The position numbers and the translations under genes were made by a program. Shown here one piece after another: positions 7,886-16,843 of a stretch of 39,030 nt of DNA. The DNA is from Erythrobacteraceae bacterium (GTDB taxonomy: Bacteria; Pseudomonadota; Alphaproteobacteria; Sphingomonadales; Sphingomonadaceae). Every line of letters starts with the position of its first letter. The stretch's first letter is position 1. The stretch lies in the NCBI GenBank assembly GCA_027486035.1, contig JAIXPX010000019.1, positions 1 to 39,030 on the forward strand, given 5' to 3'. The notes beneath the pieces are model-generated. The model saw nothing but the letters and a program-made list of their open reading frames with translations. It did no database searches and had not been told where the DNA came from.

Positions 7886-8401
7886 CTAATCCTGCGACCA
7901 CAGCGCCTCGGCCATGGCGTCGAGCTCGGAGAAGTCGTAGCCGGTGCCGAGCGGATCCCTGCGATTGAGCACGACCCGCCGGCGCTCGGCGAGAAGCTGG
8001 CGGCGCAGGGCATCCTGGAGAAGCTGCAAGCGCATCAGCGCCTCGGCGAGCGCCTCCGCCTCGTCGCCGCGCCGCGCCGTGGCCCAGCGCGCCTCGATCG
8101 TACCGACACGGGCGATCACCACCTCATTGTAGCGCCGGTGCGGCCCGCGGTGCAGGGGCATGCCCGTGCGCAGCGATGCCTCCTCGCTGGCGGGCAGCAG
8201 CAAGCCGTTGCGGCGGAAATCGTCGAACCCCACACGGACCAGACCGACCGCGGCGAACATCGTCCCGAAGCAGCGCTGCGATAGGAGCTGACAGGGCAGC
8301 AGGTGATGACGCTGGAGACCGGGATCATACCCTGCCGCACCGCGCGCATTGACGGCGCGAAAGGCAAGGACCGGGTGGTGAGGGTGATCCCGAAGCCGCA
8401 T
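7886..8401 (-). CDS. AHH/HNH-type nuclease-like protein
   Basis: 171 residues. The core is RHHLLPCQLL (His32-His33), then GFDDFRRNGLLLPASEEASLRTGMPLHRGPHRRYNEVV. This pattern, HH(L/I)xP...F..NG..LP......G.P.H.GPH..YN, is that of AHH-type members of the HNH/ENDO VII nuclease superfamily, normally with two His and an Asn in the metal-dependent active site. The C-terminal 60 residues are a charged helical region (EAEALAEALMRLQLLQDALRRQL). The ATG at 8401 lies one base after the stop of the upstream unknown gene, so the two are almost certainly translated from one message. AHH domains are often toxin modules, but this form lacks any export domain, so a cellular role is equally likely. Confidence 0.65.
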   Translation of the reverse strand: MRLRDHPHHPVLAFRAVNARGAAGYDPGLQRHHLLPCQLLSQRCFGTMFAAVGLVRVGFDDFRRNGLLLPASEEASLRTGMPLHRGPHRRYNEVVIARVGTIEARWATARRGDEAEALAEALMRLQLLQDALRRQLLAERRRVVLNRRDPLGTGYDFSELDAMAEALWSQD

Positions 8402-8402
8402 C

Positions 8403-9023
8403 CTACTCGCGCTGAACGCTTATGATCGCCCGCTCGCGCGCAAGGCGCAGAACCAGCGGCGTGCCGTCCGCCGCCATGATCCGCTCGTCACCGGAAGGCT
8501 CGCCGGCAAGGACGAGATGATTGACGAGCCGGATGCCGAGCCGCGTGGCCGCCACACGGTCGCTGCCAAGGGGCGGTTCGATCCTGAGCTCGCGGCCGAT
8601 CCAGAAGGAGAGCCCGGTACTCTCGAGCGCGCGGTCGGCGGTTTCGAGAAAGGCGGCGAGACCGAGCGCCGGAAACGGACCGCCGTCGAGCCATGCGCTG
8701 GTGACGGATTCGAAATAGCGCCGCCCGATCACGCTCCTCGCCGGGCCCCAGCTGACCGCGACAAGGCCCTCGAAATGGCGCACCATCCGGCAGGCAAGGC
8801 CGAGCAGCGTACGCATCAGCGGCATCGCATTACCACCCCCAGCAAGGTGCGGGCCGGGGCGCAGCGTCATCGTGTCGTGGTCTGCGGGGAGCGGCAGTTC
8901 GGGACAATCGAAGCGATGTTCGAGCACCGGGAAAGGGCTTTCGGGACCGGGCGCAAGACCCGCCAGGTCGAAGGTCAGGCCATCGCACAAAAGCTCGAGC
9001 CAGAGCTGCTGACCCGGCCACAC
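8403..9023 (-). CDS. Unknown protein, translationally linked to the AHH gene
   Basis: 206 residues from GTG 9023, but the same frame stays open up to the TGA at 9186-9188. The added residues (RALDAQLHLLFAKGSRPDRHGIEAFTAAW is typical in character) look coded, yet there is no ATG, GTG or TTG upstream of 9023. The protein may therefore use an unusual start (ATT at 9182 is in frame) or have lost its start by mutation. The body is globular with no signal peptide or membrane helix; visible blocks are WLELLCDGLTFDLAGLAPG, RFDCPELPLPADHDTM and SWGPARSVIGRRYFE. The central SWxPAxSxIG pattern would suit a conserved domain, but I do not recognise the family. It ends one base before the AHH gene start. 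Confidence 0.6.
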   Translation of the reverse strand: MWPGQQLWLELLCDGLTFDLAGLAPGPESPFPVLEHRFDCPELPLPADHDTMTLRPGPHLAGGGNAMPLMRTLLGLACRMVRHFEGLVAVSWGPARSVIGRRYFESVTSAWLDGGPFPALGLAAFLETADRALESTGLSFWIGRELRIEPPLGSDRVAATRLGIRLVNHLVLAGEPSGDERIMAADGTPLVLRLARERAIISVQRE

Positions 9024-9301
9024 CGCATCCCCATGGGAACCCTGCGCGGTGCGGGGATCGTGGCTGATGTGGGCTGCGGGCCATGCAGCCGTGAAAGCCT
9101 CGATCCCATGGCGATCAGGCCGGCTGCCTTTGGCAAACAGCAGGTGCAGCTGGGCATCAAGGGCGCGCTGCGGTTGTGAAATAGTTCAGGCCCCCCTCGA
9201 AATCTGGCCGATATCTTCAAGAAACGCAGCCACTTCTTTGACCTGTTTGCCTGCCAGCGTCGAGTCCCCAAAGGGACCGTCAGTACCGTTTTGGAGCAAG
9301 T

Positions 9302-9799
9302 TCAGAAGACCCCCAGCCTGAGCCCCTCGGCGAGCGCCCCGCCGATCTCACGGCAGGCGGCCAGAGCATTGGCGGGCACCTGCTTGGGCGCAGTGATGGC
9401 TTGCGGCGTCTGCGCAGCGAGATTGACGATCAACGGCTCGGCAACCCGTTTCAGCCGCCATCCGGTGACGATCCGGTCGATCTGGCGCTGGGCCCCCTCC
9501 CCGTCTGATCCGGCCGCAATCAGTGTCGCATAGGGACGCCCCTCGACCTGGCCGAGCAGCGGATAGTAAGCGCGGTCGAACATTTCCTTCATCAGCCCGC
9601 TCATCGCGCCGAGGTTTTCGGGGCAGCAGAACAGATAGCCGTCGGCGGCCAACAGGGTCTCCGGCAGCGCGTCCCCGGCTGCCATCAGCCAGCCCGCCTC
9701 CCCCGCCCCCTCGGCGGCAGCCCGGGCCATGGCGGCACTCGCGCCGGTGCGGCTGTGCCACAGGATCAACAGGCGGGGCTGGCGCTCGGCGAGGGACAT
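9302..9799 (-). CDS. Flavodoxin-like / NAD(P)H-FMN reductase family protein
   Basis: 165 residues from ATG 9799; a longer start at 9844 would run into the recJ promoter region. The N-terminal strand and phosphate loop RLLILWHSRTGASAAMARAAAEGA fit the flavodoxin fold (SxTGxxxxxA binds the FMN phosphate). The flavin-contacting loop CCPENLGAMSGLMKEMFDRAYYPL fits too, with ENLGAMSGLMK similar to the 'P.y.g..s..mK.flDR' loop of the family. It probably carries FMN and shuttles electrons or reduces quinones. It is divergent from recJ, with 86 bases between starts. Partner unknown. Confidence 0.75.
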   Translation of the reverse strand: MSLAERQPRLLILWHSRTGASAAMARAAAEGAGEAGWLMAAGDALPETLLAADGYLFCCPENLGAMSGLMKEMFDRAYYPLLGQVEGRPYATLIAAGSDGEGAQRQIDRIVTGWRLKRVAEPLIVNLAAQTPQAITAPKQVPANALAACREIGGALAEGLRLGVF

Positions 9800-9885
9800 G
9801 GGGCTGAGAGGCTGCGCTGCGCAGCTGTCGATTGTCAACCACACGCGCCTGTCCGCGCCCCCGCCTTTGCGCTATCAGCCCGCGC

Positions 9886-11691
9886 ATGGCCACCCGCTCC
9901 CTCACCCCGCCCGCCTTTGCGCCGGTGCTCGGCGTGGCAAGCTCGCTGTCCGGCAAGGCCTGGCGCTGGCGCGGGGGAAACATGGACCTGGGCGAGGAGG
10001 CGGGCGTCGGCGGGCTCGACCGCTCGATCCTCGATCAATTGCTGCTCACCCGTGGCGTCGCCGAGGACGATCTGCCCCGCCACGCCCAGCCCACCTTGCG
10101 GGCCTTCCTCCCGGATCCTTCGACCTTCCGCGACATGGACGCCGCCGCCGAACGCCTCGCCGAGGCCGTGACCCGCGCCGAGCGGGTGACGATCTACGGC
10201 GATTACGACGTCGACGGCGCGACCAGCGCTGCGCTGCTCGTGACACTCCTTCGCCAGCTCGGCCTCGAAGCCGGCTATTACATCCCCGACCGCCTGCTCG
10301 AGGGCTATGGCCCGAGCGGCGAGGCGCTGGTCCGCCTCGCCGAAGACGGATCGCAGCTGATCGTTACCGTCGATTGCGGCGCGATGGCGCACGAGGCGCT
10401 GGGCATGGCAAAGGCGGCGGGCGTCGATGTGATCGTGGTCGACCACCACAAATGCTCGCCCGAGCTCCCGCCCGCACACGCGCTGGTCAACCCCAACCGC
10501 CTCGATGAAAGCGATCTTGGCGCTGCGCACGGCCATCTTGCAGCAGTGGGCGTTGCCTTTCTGCTCGGCGTCGCGCTGGTGCGATCCTTGCGCGCCCGCG
10601 GCTGGTTTGGCCAGGGGCGCCAGGAGCCCGACCTCATGGCCCTGCTCGATCTTGTCGCGCTGGGCACCGTGGCCGACGTTGCCGCGCTCCACGGCCTGAA
10701 CCGCGCTTTCGTTGCGCAAGGGCTGAAGGTGCTCGCCCGGCGAGAGCGGATCGGGATGGCAGCCCTGATGGACGCAAGCCGCCTGGCGCGGGCGCCGCAA
10801 TGCAGCGACCTCGGTTTCGCGCTTGGACCGCGCATCAACGCCGGAGGGCGCATCGGAGAATCCACGCTGGGCGTGCGCCTGCTCACCACCGCCGATCCCG
10901 AGGAAGCCCGCACCATCGCCGCCCAGCTGTCGCAGCTCAACGAGGAGCGCCGCGCGATCGAAGCCCAAGTGCAGGAGGCGGCCGAGGCGCAACTTGCGGG
11001 CCAGCACAACATGGCGGTGCAGGTCATCGCCGGTCATGGCTGGCACCCCGGCGTGATCGGCATCGTCGCGGGCCGGATCAAGGAGAAGACCGGCAAGCCT
11101 GCCGTGGTGATCGCTCTGGACGACACCCAAGGCAAGGGCTCGGGCCGGTCGATCAGCGGGGTGGACCTGGGTGCGGCGATCATCGCCGCGCGCGAGGCGG
11201 GGCTGCTGGTGGCAGGCGGCGGGCACGCGATGGCGGCCGGCCTGACGATCGAGCCCGCCCGGCTTGCCGACTTCGCCGGCTTCCTCGACGAGCGCCTTTC
11301 CCGCGATGTCGAGCGCGCGCGCGCCGGAGCGGCAATGCTGCTCGACCTCGCGCTGGCCCCCGGCGGGCTCACCCCCGCCCTCGTCGAAACGCTCGAGGCG
11401 GGCGGCCCCTACGGCGTCGGCTGGCCCGCACCGCGCGTGGCGGTCGGCCCGGTGCGGATCATCAAGGCGGACATTGTCGGCAAGGATCATGTGCGGATCA
11501 TCGCCGGCGGCAATGACGGCAAGAGCTTCAAGGCGATCGCCTTCCGCGCTGCCGAGACCGAGATGGGCCAGACCATGCTGCACAGGAACCAGGGCCGCCG
11601 CTTTCATCTCGCCGGGCGCGCCAGGATCGACGACTGGGGCAATCGCCCGGCCGCCGAATTGCAGCTCGAGGATGCGGCCTTCGCCGACTGA
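9886..11691 (+). CDS. recJ: Single-stranded-DNA-specific 5'-3' exonuclease RecJ
   Basis: 601 residues from ATG 9886; the frame opens at 9832 but the added residues are not RecJ-like. DHH-family motifs are all present: YGDYDVDGATSAALL (Asp106, Asp108, Asp110), VDCGAMAHEAL, and VVDHHKCSPELPPAHALVNPN with the DHH at residues 186-188. LALIDLVALGTVADV-type sequence follows (LLDLVALGTVADVAAL), then the DHHA1 domain with AGHGWHPGVIGIVAGRI and GGGHAMAAG near residues 444-452, and the C-terminal OB domain. RecJ degrades single-stranded DNA 5' to 3' in RecF-pathway recombination, mismatch repair and base-excision repair. No LexA box was seen in front of it. Confidence 0.96.
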   Translation: MATRSLTPPAFAPVLGVASSLSGKAWRWRGGNMDLGEEAGVGGLDRSILDQLLLTRGVAEDDLPRHAQPTLRAFLPDPSTFRDMDAAAERLAEAVTRAERVTIYGDYDVDGATSAALLVTLLRQLGLEAGYYIPDRLLEGYGPSGEALVRLAEDGSQLIVTVDCGAMAHEALGMAKAAGVDVIVVDHHKCSPELPPAHALVNPNRLDESDLGAAHGHLAAVGVAFLLGVALVRSLRARGWFGQGRQEPDLMALLDLVALGTVADVAALHGLNRAFVAQGLKVLARRERIGMAALMDASRLARAPQCSDLGFALGPRINAGGRIGESTLGVRLLTTADPEEARTIAAQLSQLNEERRAIEAQVQEAAEAQLAGQHNMAVQVIAGHGWHPGVIGIVAGRIKEKTGKPAVVIALDDTQGKGSGRSISGVDLGAAIIAAREAGLLVAGGGHAMAAGLTIEPARLADFAGFLDERLSRDVERARAGAAMLLDLALAPGGLTPALVETLEAGGPYGVGWPAPRVAVGPVRIIKADIVGKDHVRIIAGGNDGKSFKAIAFRAAETEMGQTMLHRNQGRRFHLAGRARIDDWGNRPAAELQLEDAAFAD

Positions 11692-11795
11692 GACGTGGCT
11701 GTGACGTGGCGGTGAAATTTTTGCCGCTTCGCCCGCAAGTCGGGACTTGACCGCCTCCGAACACCCCCCTAAAGGCGCGCTCTCGCAACCGCGAC

Positions 11796-11870
11796 GGCCC
11801 CTTCGTCTAGCGGTTAGGACGCGGCCCTTTCACGGCTGAAACACGGGTTCGATTCCCGTAGGGGTCACCA
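11796..11870 (+). tRNA. tRNA-Glu (anticodon UUC)
   Basis: A full cloverleaf can be drawn: acceptor GGCCCCT pairs with AGGGGTC (one G-T), the D arm contains TCTAGCGGTTAGGA, the anticodon stem CGGCC/GGCTG encloses CTTTCAC with anticodon TTC at 11829-11831, and the T arm reads CACGGGTTCGATTCCCGT with the invariant GGTTCGA. CCA is encoded at 11868-11870. The short form (75 bases with CCA) and CCTTCGTCTAG 5' half are typical of bacterial tRNA-Glu. It lies 104 bases after recJ. Confidence 0.97.
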
Positions 11871-11892
11871 CCTCCCGGGGTGTGTTGCAAGA

Positions 11893-11924
11893 GGGCGGCA
11901 GGCTTCGGCCTTGCCGCCCTTTTT
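11893..11924 (+). terminator. Rho-independent terminator after tRNA-Glu
   Basis: GGGCGGCA (11893-11900) pairs with TGCCGCCC (11912-11919), extended by an inner GGC/GCC around a TTCG tetraloop with one unpaired T. A run of five T follows directly. It is well placed to end the tRNA transcript and shield phoR. Confidence 0.9.
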
Positions 11925-12031
11925 CGTTTGCGCCCCATCTTCGCTCGCCGGGCAAGGATTTCCTGCGCGCTTTGTGACAAGCGCGCCTCCTGTCTTTCCT
12001 CACCCGATGCTTGGCTGTAAGGGCCGCGATC

Positions 12032-13264
12032 ATGGGGAACAGCCAGAACACTCCGGTCGCCGGCATCCTGCTTGCGGTGGTGACGTTTCTGGCGTTGATG
12101 CTGCTGGGCACGGATCCCGTCATCGCCATATCGGTGCTGACGGTCTGGGTGGGCTCGCTGATGCTTGCCGCCGGCCGCCCGCCCGAGCCGCCCAAGACCA
12201 AAGTCAAGCAGGCGCTTTCGATTGAATCAATCGGCGACCTGATCGAAAACTCATCGATCCCCCTCCTCGTCACCGACCGCAACGCCATCGCCATCGCCAA
12301 CCGCGCGGCGCGGCAATTGCTGGGGCAGCACGTGATCGGCCAGGACGCCCGCGTCGCGCTGCGCCAGCCCGAGGCGATCACCCTCGTGAACGAGAACCGC
12401 CAGGGCGAGGCGATCGTGCGCGGGCTCGTGCGGCGCGGCGACATCTGGCAGATCAACCGGCAGAGCCTCGACGAGCGGCTGGCGATGCTCGAATTCATCA
12501 ACCAGACCGCCGAGGCCGACATCAGCCGTGCGCACACGGACTTCGTCGCCAATGCCAGCCACGAGCTGCGCACGCCGCTCGCCGCGATCATCGGCTATGT
12601 CGAAACGCTCAGGGAAGGCGACGGCGAGATCGACACGCCGGTCGCGCGCAAGTTCCTCGGCATCATCGAGCGCGAGGCACAGCGGCTCCAGGCACTGGTC
12701 AGCGACCTCATGAGCCTCAGCCGGGTCGAGGCCGAGAAGCACGACCTGCCGACCACGCGGATCGATCTTGCCTCCCTCGTCGAGCGCGCCGCGCGCGATG
12801 CGGCAGGGCCGCAGCGGCTCGACCGGCTGGCGCTGGCACTGGACGCCGAGCCTGTCGTGCTGGGCGATCTGCCGCAGCTTGAACAGGTGGTCCGAAACCT
12901 CGTCGACAACGCACTCAAATATGGCGCGCCCGAGGGAACGGTCAGCGTCATCCTCGACATGGCGCAGCGCGATTCCGCGCGGATCACGGTCAGTGACGAG
13001 GGCGAAGGCATTGCCGCCGACCAGATTCCCCACCTCACCCGCCGTTTCTATCGCACCGATCCGGGGCGCAGCCGCGCCTCGGGCGGGACGGGCCTTGGCC
13101 TTGCCATCGTCAAGCACATTGTGGAACGCCATCGCGGCCGGCTCGACATCACCAGCGAAGTCGGCAAGGGGACGCGGGTGGTGGTGCGGCTGCCCGTCGC
13201 CAAAAGAGAGCCCGAAGCGGTCCGATCCGCGACGCCTGAAGCGGAGTTGAGGACATTGTCATAA
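12032..13264 (+). CDS. phoR: Phosphate-regulon sensor histidine kinase PhoR
   Basis: 410 residues from ATG 12032, with AAGG about 9 bases upstream; a TTG at 12011 is less likely. Two hydrophobic segments near residues 8-45 (GILLAVVTFLALMLLG, AISVLTVWVGSLMLA) anchor it in the inner membrane with almost no periplasmic loop, as in PhoR. A PAS-like region (SIPLLVTDRNAIAIANRAA) follows, then HisKA with FVANASHELRTPLAAIIGYVETL (phospho-accepting His177) and HATPase_c with VRNLVDNALKYGAPEG, VSDEGEGIA and GGTGLGLAIVKHIVERHRG. It phosphorylates PhoB when phosphate is low and is held off by PstSCAB-PhoU. Its gene heads the pst-pho cluster, and its stop codon lies inside a Pho box. Confidence 0.94.
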   Translation: MGNSQNTPVAGILLAVVTFLALMLLGTDPVIAISVLTVWVGSLMLAAGRPPEPPKTKVKQALSIESIGDLIENSSIPLLVTDRNAIAIANRAARQLLGQHVIGQDARVALRQPEAITLVNENRQGEAIVRGLVRRGDIWQINRQSLDERLAMLEFINQTAEADISRAHTDFVANASHELRTPLAAIIGYVETLREGDGEIDTPVARKFLGIIEREAQRLQALVSDLMSLSRVEAEKHDLPTTRIDLASLVERAARDAAGPQRLDRLALALDAEPVVLGDLPQLEQVVRNLVDNALKYGAPEGTVSVILDMAQRDSARITVSDEGEGIAADQIPHLTRRFYRTDPGRSRASGGTGLGLAIVKHIVERHRGRLDITSEVGKGTRVVVRLPVAKREPEAVRSATPEAELRTLS

Positions 13265-13273
13265 GTTTGTCTT
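13256..13273 (+). promoter_or_regulatory. Pho box (PhoB-binding site) upstream of pstC
   Basis: TTGTCAT-AAGT-TTGTCTT: two 7-base repeats separated by 4 bases, giving the 11-base period of Pho boxes (consensus CTGTCAT, 4-base A/T-rich spacer, CTGTCAT). First repeat 6 of 7 and second 5 of 7 match. It overlaps the last three codons of phoR and lies 117 bases before pstC, so pstCAB-phoU-phoB can be induced separately from phoR. Confidence 0.75.
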
Positions 13274-13389
13274 ATTTCTTCGACATGCGCGCGCCATGGC
13301 ATGAAAGCCGGACGGCGCTGTCGAGGCCGGTCGGAACAGCACCGCTCCGATAACAACCCGTTCGCCTTGCAGGAAACCACAGGTTCACC

Positions 13390-14775
13390 ATGTCGCCGAT
13401 CACCCTGATCCTCATTGCCATCGGTCTTGGCCTTGTCGGCTGGCTGGCCGGGCGTGCGAAGGCGTGGAGCTTCCAGTCGGGCGAGGCCGGCGTGCGCACG
13501 GCCTCGCGGCCGGTCTACCATGCCTGGTATGTCGCACTCTGGGTCGTGATCCCGGTGCTGCTGTTCGTCATCGCCTGGGGCGCGATCGTCCCCAGGCTGG
13601 TGCTCCAGACAGTGCTCGCCTCGCCCGCAGCCGAAAGCCTGCCGCTATTCGGCTTCGAGCGCGATGCCTTCCTCGGCGAAGCCCGCGCCGTGGCGCTCGG
13701 CCAGGCGCCCGGTGTCTTCAACGACGAGGCCGAGCCGCTGATCGCGCCCTTCCGCGAGGCCTATGCCCGCTACAACACCATCGGCATCATCGTCACCGTG
13801 CTGATCGCGCTGGTCGGCGGCGCGCTCGCCTTCCTGCGCCTCAAGCCCCAGTTCGGCGCGCGCACCAAGGTCGAGCGCACGGTCATGACGATCCTGCTGC
13901 TCGCCTCGCTGGTCGCGATCCTGACCACGCTCGGCATCTTTGCCAGTCTGGTGTTCGAGACTGTGCGCTTCTTCGGCATGGTCTCGCCGCTCGACTTCCT
14001 GTTCGGCACCAAGTGGGCACCCGACACGATGGCCAGCCCCGAGGCGGTCGATGCCACCCGCTACGGGGCCGTTCCGCTGTTCTGGGGCACGATCTTCATC
14101 GGTGCGATCATCGCCATGATCGTGGCGATCCCGCTCGGTCTGATGAGCGCGATCTATCTCACCCAATATGCCGATCCGCGGGTGCGCACCTGGATCAAGC
14201 CGCTGCTCGAGCTGCTCGCGGGCGTGCCCACGGTGGTCTACGGCTATTTCGCTGCCCTCACGCTTGCCCCGATGATCCGCGATGCGGCCGTGGCGATCGG
14301 CATCGCCAATGCCTCGACCGAGAGCGCGCTGGCAGCGGGCATTGTCATGGGGGTGATGATCATTCCCTTCGTCTCCTCGATGGCGGACGATTCGATGGCC
14401 GCCGTGCCGGCCGCGATGCGCGACGGCAGCCTGGCGATGGGCGCGACCAAGTCCGAGACGATCCGCCGCGTGCTGTTTCCCGCCGCACTTCCCGGCATCG
14501 TCGCGGGCATCATGCTCGCGGTCAGCCGCGCCATCGGCGAGACGATGATCGTGGTCATGGCAGCCTCGCCCGCGGCCAATCTCACCGCCAATCCACTTGA
14601 GCCCATGTCGACCGTGACGGTCCAGATCGTGAAGCTGCTCACCGGCGAACAGAGCACCGATCACCCGGCCACGCTCAGCGCCTTCGCGCTCGGCTTTGTC
14701 CTGTTCATGGTGACGCTGGCGCTCAACTTCATCGCCCTTCGCGTCGTCAGGCGTTTCCGCGAGGCCTACGAATGA
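13390..14775 (+). CDS. pstC: Phosphate ABC transporter permease PstC (long alphaproteobacterial form)
   Basis: 461 residues, about 140 more than E. coli PstC. The N-terminal 190 residues carry three extra hydrophobic stretches (residues 1-20, a segment near WYVALWVVIPVLLFVIAWG, and IGIIVTVLIALVGGALAFL), a known extension in alphaproteobacteria. The C-terminal half is the binding-protein-dependent permease domain with PLFWGTIFIGAIIAMIVAIPLGLMSAIYL, the GVPTVVYGYFA segment of PstC/PstA, and the cytoplasmic EAA-type loop SLAMGATKSETIRRVLFPAALPGIVAGIMLAVSRAIGET that contacts PstB. It forms the inner-membrane channel with PstA for phosphate uptake. It overlaps pstA by 4 bases. pstS, the periplasmic binding protein, is not in this cluster. 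Confidence 0.94.
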   Translation: MSPITLILIAIGLGLVGWLAGRAKAWSFQSGEAGVRTASRPVYHAWYVALWVVIPVLLFVIAWGAIVPRLVLQTVLASPAAESLPLFGFERDAFLGEARAVALGQAPGVFNDEAEPLIAPFREAYARYNTIGIIVTVLIALVGGALAFLRLKPQFGARTKVERTVMTILLLASLVAILTTLGIFASLVFETVRFFGMVSPLDFLFGTKWAPDTMASPEAVDATRYGAVPLFWGTIFIGAIIAMIVAIPLGLMSAIYLTQYADPRVRTWIKPLLELLAGVPTVVYGYFAALTLAPMIRDAAVAIGIANASTESALAAGIVMGVMIIPFVSSMADDSMAAVPAAMRDGSLAMGATKSETIRRVLFPAALPGIVAGIMLAVSRAIGETMIVVMAASPAANLTANPLEPMSTVTVQIVKLLTGEQSTDHPATLSAFALGFVLFMVTLALNFIALRVVRRFREAYE

Positions 14776-16058
14776 GCCAATCCGTCCTTCCTTCCGAAAG
14801 CGAAGCGGGCGCCCATCCGCTTGGCCCGACACGCACGCCGGCCTTCGAGGCGCGGCTTGCCCGGCGCTACCGTGCCGAGCGCAATTTCCGCCGCATCGGC
14901 CTTGGCGCGGTCGCCTTCTCGGTCGCGGTGCTGGTGTTCCTGCTCGGCAATATGCTGCTGAACGGGATCAGCGGCTTCCAGCGCGCCGAGCTTGAAGTCA
15001 CGATCGACTTTGCCGCGAGCGGCGTGAAGGGCGATCCGACCTCGCTTGCGGCGCCCAGCGCGGTGCAGACCCTCGAGATGCAGGGCCTGCCCGACATCGT
15101 CACCTTCTTTGGCGAACAGCAACTGGGCGCACAGGGCGCGGCGCAGATCTCGGACGAGGCGTGGCGCGATGTCGCTGCCGCGCTCGTTGCCGATCCGGAC
15201 CTGATCAATGGCAGCAAGACCTTCAACCTCGCCGCCACTTCGGCTCTGGCTGGCGCGATGCAGGGTGAAGGACCGGAAGACCTCAGGGCGCTTGCGACGA
15301 GGCTTTCAAACGAAGGCAAGCTCGACCGCAACTGGGACTGGGGCTTCCTTGCCCGTTCCGACGCGACCAGCCCCCAGGCGGTCGGCATCTGGGGCGCGCT
15401 CAAGGGCTCGATGCTGACCATGCTGGTGACGCTGGTCTTGGCCTTCCCGATCGGGGTGCTCTCGGCGCTCTATCTGGAGGAATACGCGCCGCGCAACCGC
15501 TGGACCGATCTTATCGAGGTCTCGATCAGCAACCTTGCGGCGGTACCCTCGATCATTTTCGGCCTGCTCGGGTTGGCGGTGTTTCTGGCGATCTTCCCCA
15601 ACCTGCGCTCCGCGCCGCTCATCGGGGGGATGACGCTGGCGCTGATGACCATGCCGGTGATCGTCATTTCCGGCCGCAATGCGATCAAGGCCGTACCGCC
15701 CTCGATCCGTGACGGCGCGCTCGCGATCGGCGCCTCGCCGGTGCAGGTGGTGTTCCACCACGTCCTGCCTCTCGCCCTGCCCGGGATGCTGACCGGCACC
15801 ATCATCGGGATGGCCCGCGCTCTGGGCGAGACCGCGCCGCTGCTCCTGATCGGGATGCGCGCTTTCGTCGCGACCCCGCCCGAGGGCTTTACCTCCCCTG
15901 CCACCGTCCTGCCGATGCAGATCTTCCTGTGGTCGGACGAGATCGATCGCGGCTTTGTCGAGCGCACCAGCGCGGCTATCATCGTGCTGCTGGTATTCTT
16001 GCTCGCCATGAACGGCCTTGCCATCTACCTTCGCAACAAGTTCGAGAAACGCTGGTGA
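14772..16058 (+). CDS. pstA: Phosphate ABC transporter permease PstA with N-terminal DUF3333-like domain
   Basis: 428 residues, starting in the ATGA overlap with pstC. After a first membrane helix ([18 protein letters not shown]) comes a region of about 170 residues outside the membrane, corresponding to DUF3333 in alphaproteobacterial PstA ([17 protein letters not shown]... [18 protein letters not shown]). The permease core follows: [47 protein letters not shown], and the EAA-type loop [43 protein letters not shown]. It pairs with PstC in the phosphate channel. A 4-base overlap (GTGA) joins it to pstB. Confidence 0.94.
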   Translation: MSQSVLPSESEAGAHPLGPTRTPAFEARLARRYRAERNFRRIGLGAVAFSVAVLVFLLGNMLLNGISGFQRAELEVTIDFAASGVKGDPTSLAAPSAVQTLEMQGLPDIVTFFGEQQLGAQGAAQISDEAWRDVAAALVADPDLINGSKTFNLAATSALAGAMQGEGPEDLRALATRLSNEGKLDRNWDWGFLARSDATSPQAVGIWGALKGSMLTMLVTLVLAFPIGVLSALYLEEYAPRNRWTDLIEVSISNLAAVPSIIFGLLGLAVFLAIFPNLRSAPLIGGMTLALMTMPVIVISGRNAIKAVPPSIRDGALAIGASPVQVVFHHVLPLALPGMLTGTIIGMARALGETAPLLLIGMRAFVATPPEGFTSPATVLPMQIFLWSDEIDRGFVERTSAAIIVLLVFLLAMNGLAIYLRNKFEKRW

Positions 16059-16843
16059 CTGTAATCCATCCCAACATGGCCGACGAAAACGCGAAGATCC
16101 GCGCGCGCGACGTCTGCGTTTTTTACGGCGACAAGAAAGCCATCGACCACGTGTCGATCGACATCTCGCCCAATTACGTCACGGCCTTCATCGGCCCCTC
16201 GGGCTGCGGGAAGTCGACCTTCCTCAGATGCTTCAACCGCATGAACGACACGATCGGCGCGGCCAGGGTGACCGGGACGATCGAGCTCGACGGTGAGGAC
16301 ATTCACGGCAGCCGCATGGACGTGGTCCAGCTGCGCGCGCGGGTGGGCATGGTGTTCCAGAAGCCCAACCCCTTCCCCAAGTCGATCTACGAGAACATCG
16401 CCTACGGCCCCAAGATCCACGGACTTGCCGAGAAGAAGGCTGACCTCGACATTATCGTCGAACGCTCGCTGACCCGCGCCGGCCTGTGGGACGAGGTCAA
16501 GGACCGGCTCGAGGATTCGGGCACGGCGCTCTCGGGCGGCCAGCAGCAGCGCCTGTGCATTGCCCGCGCCATTGCGGTTGACCCCGAGGTCATCCTGATG
16601 GACGAACCGGCAAGCGCGCTTGACCCGATCGCGACCGCCAAGATCGAGGAGCTGATCGATGAACTCTCCGGGCGCTATGCCATCGTGATCGTCACCCACT
16701 CGATGCAGCAGGCCGCCCGCGTGAGCCAGCGCACTGCCTTCTTCCATCTCGGCAAGATGGTGGAGTATGGTCCGACATCGGAAATCTTCACCAATCCCAT
16801 CGAGGAGCGGACGAAGGACTATATTACAGGACGTTACGGGTGA
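16055..16843 (+). CDS. pstB: Phosphate ABC transporter ATP-binding protein PstB
   Basis: 262 residues from GTG 16055 in the GTGA overlap with pstA; ATG 16076 (255 residues) is the alternative, and neither has a clear ribosome site, which fits translational coupling. Walker A is GPSGCGKST (from about residue 47), the Q-loop and PstB-specific [20 protein letters not shown] follow, then the signature [17 protein letters not shown], Walker [14 protein letters not shown], and the switch His in IVTHSMQQA. All are intact. It hydrolyses ATP to drive phosphate import through PstCA. It abuts phoU (TGATG). Confidence 0.96.
   Translation: MTVIHPNMADENAKIRARDVCVFYGDKKAIDHVSIDISPNYVTAFIGPSGCGKSTFLRCFNRMNDTIGAARVTGTIELDGEDIHGSRMDVVQLRARVGMVFQKPNPFPKSIYENIAYGPKIHGLAEKKADLDIIVERSLTRAGLWDEVKDRLEDSGTALSGGQQQRLCIARAIAVDPEVILMDEPASALDPIATAKIEELIDELSGRYAIVIVTHSMQQAARVSQRTAFFHLGKMVEYGPTSEIFTNPIEERTKDYITGRYG

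Noticed and set aside
11693..11795. Possible integration site at tRNA-Glu
   Set aside because: No integrase nearby and no second copy of the tRNA 3' end in the window.
11970..12000. CTGTCTT before phoR as a Pho box
   Set aside because: Only one half-site; no second repeat at the 11-base step.
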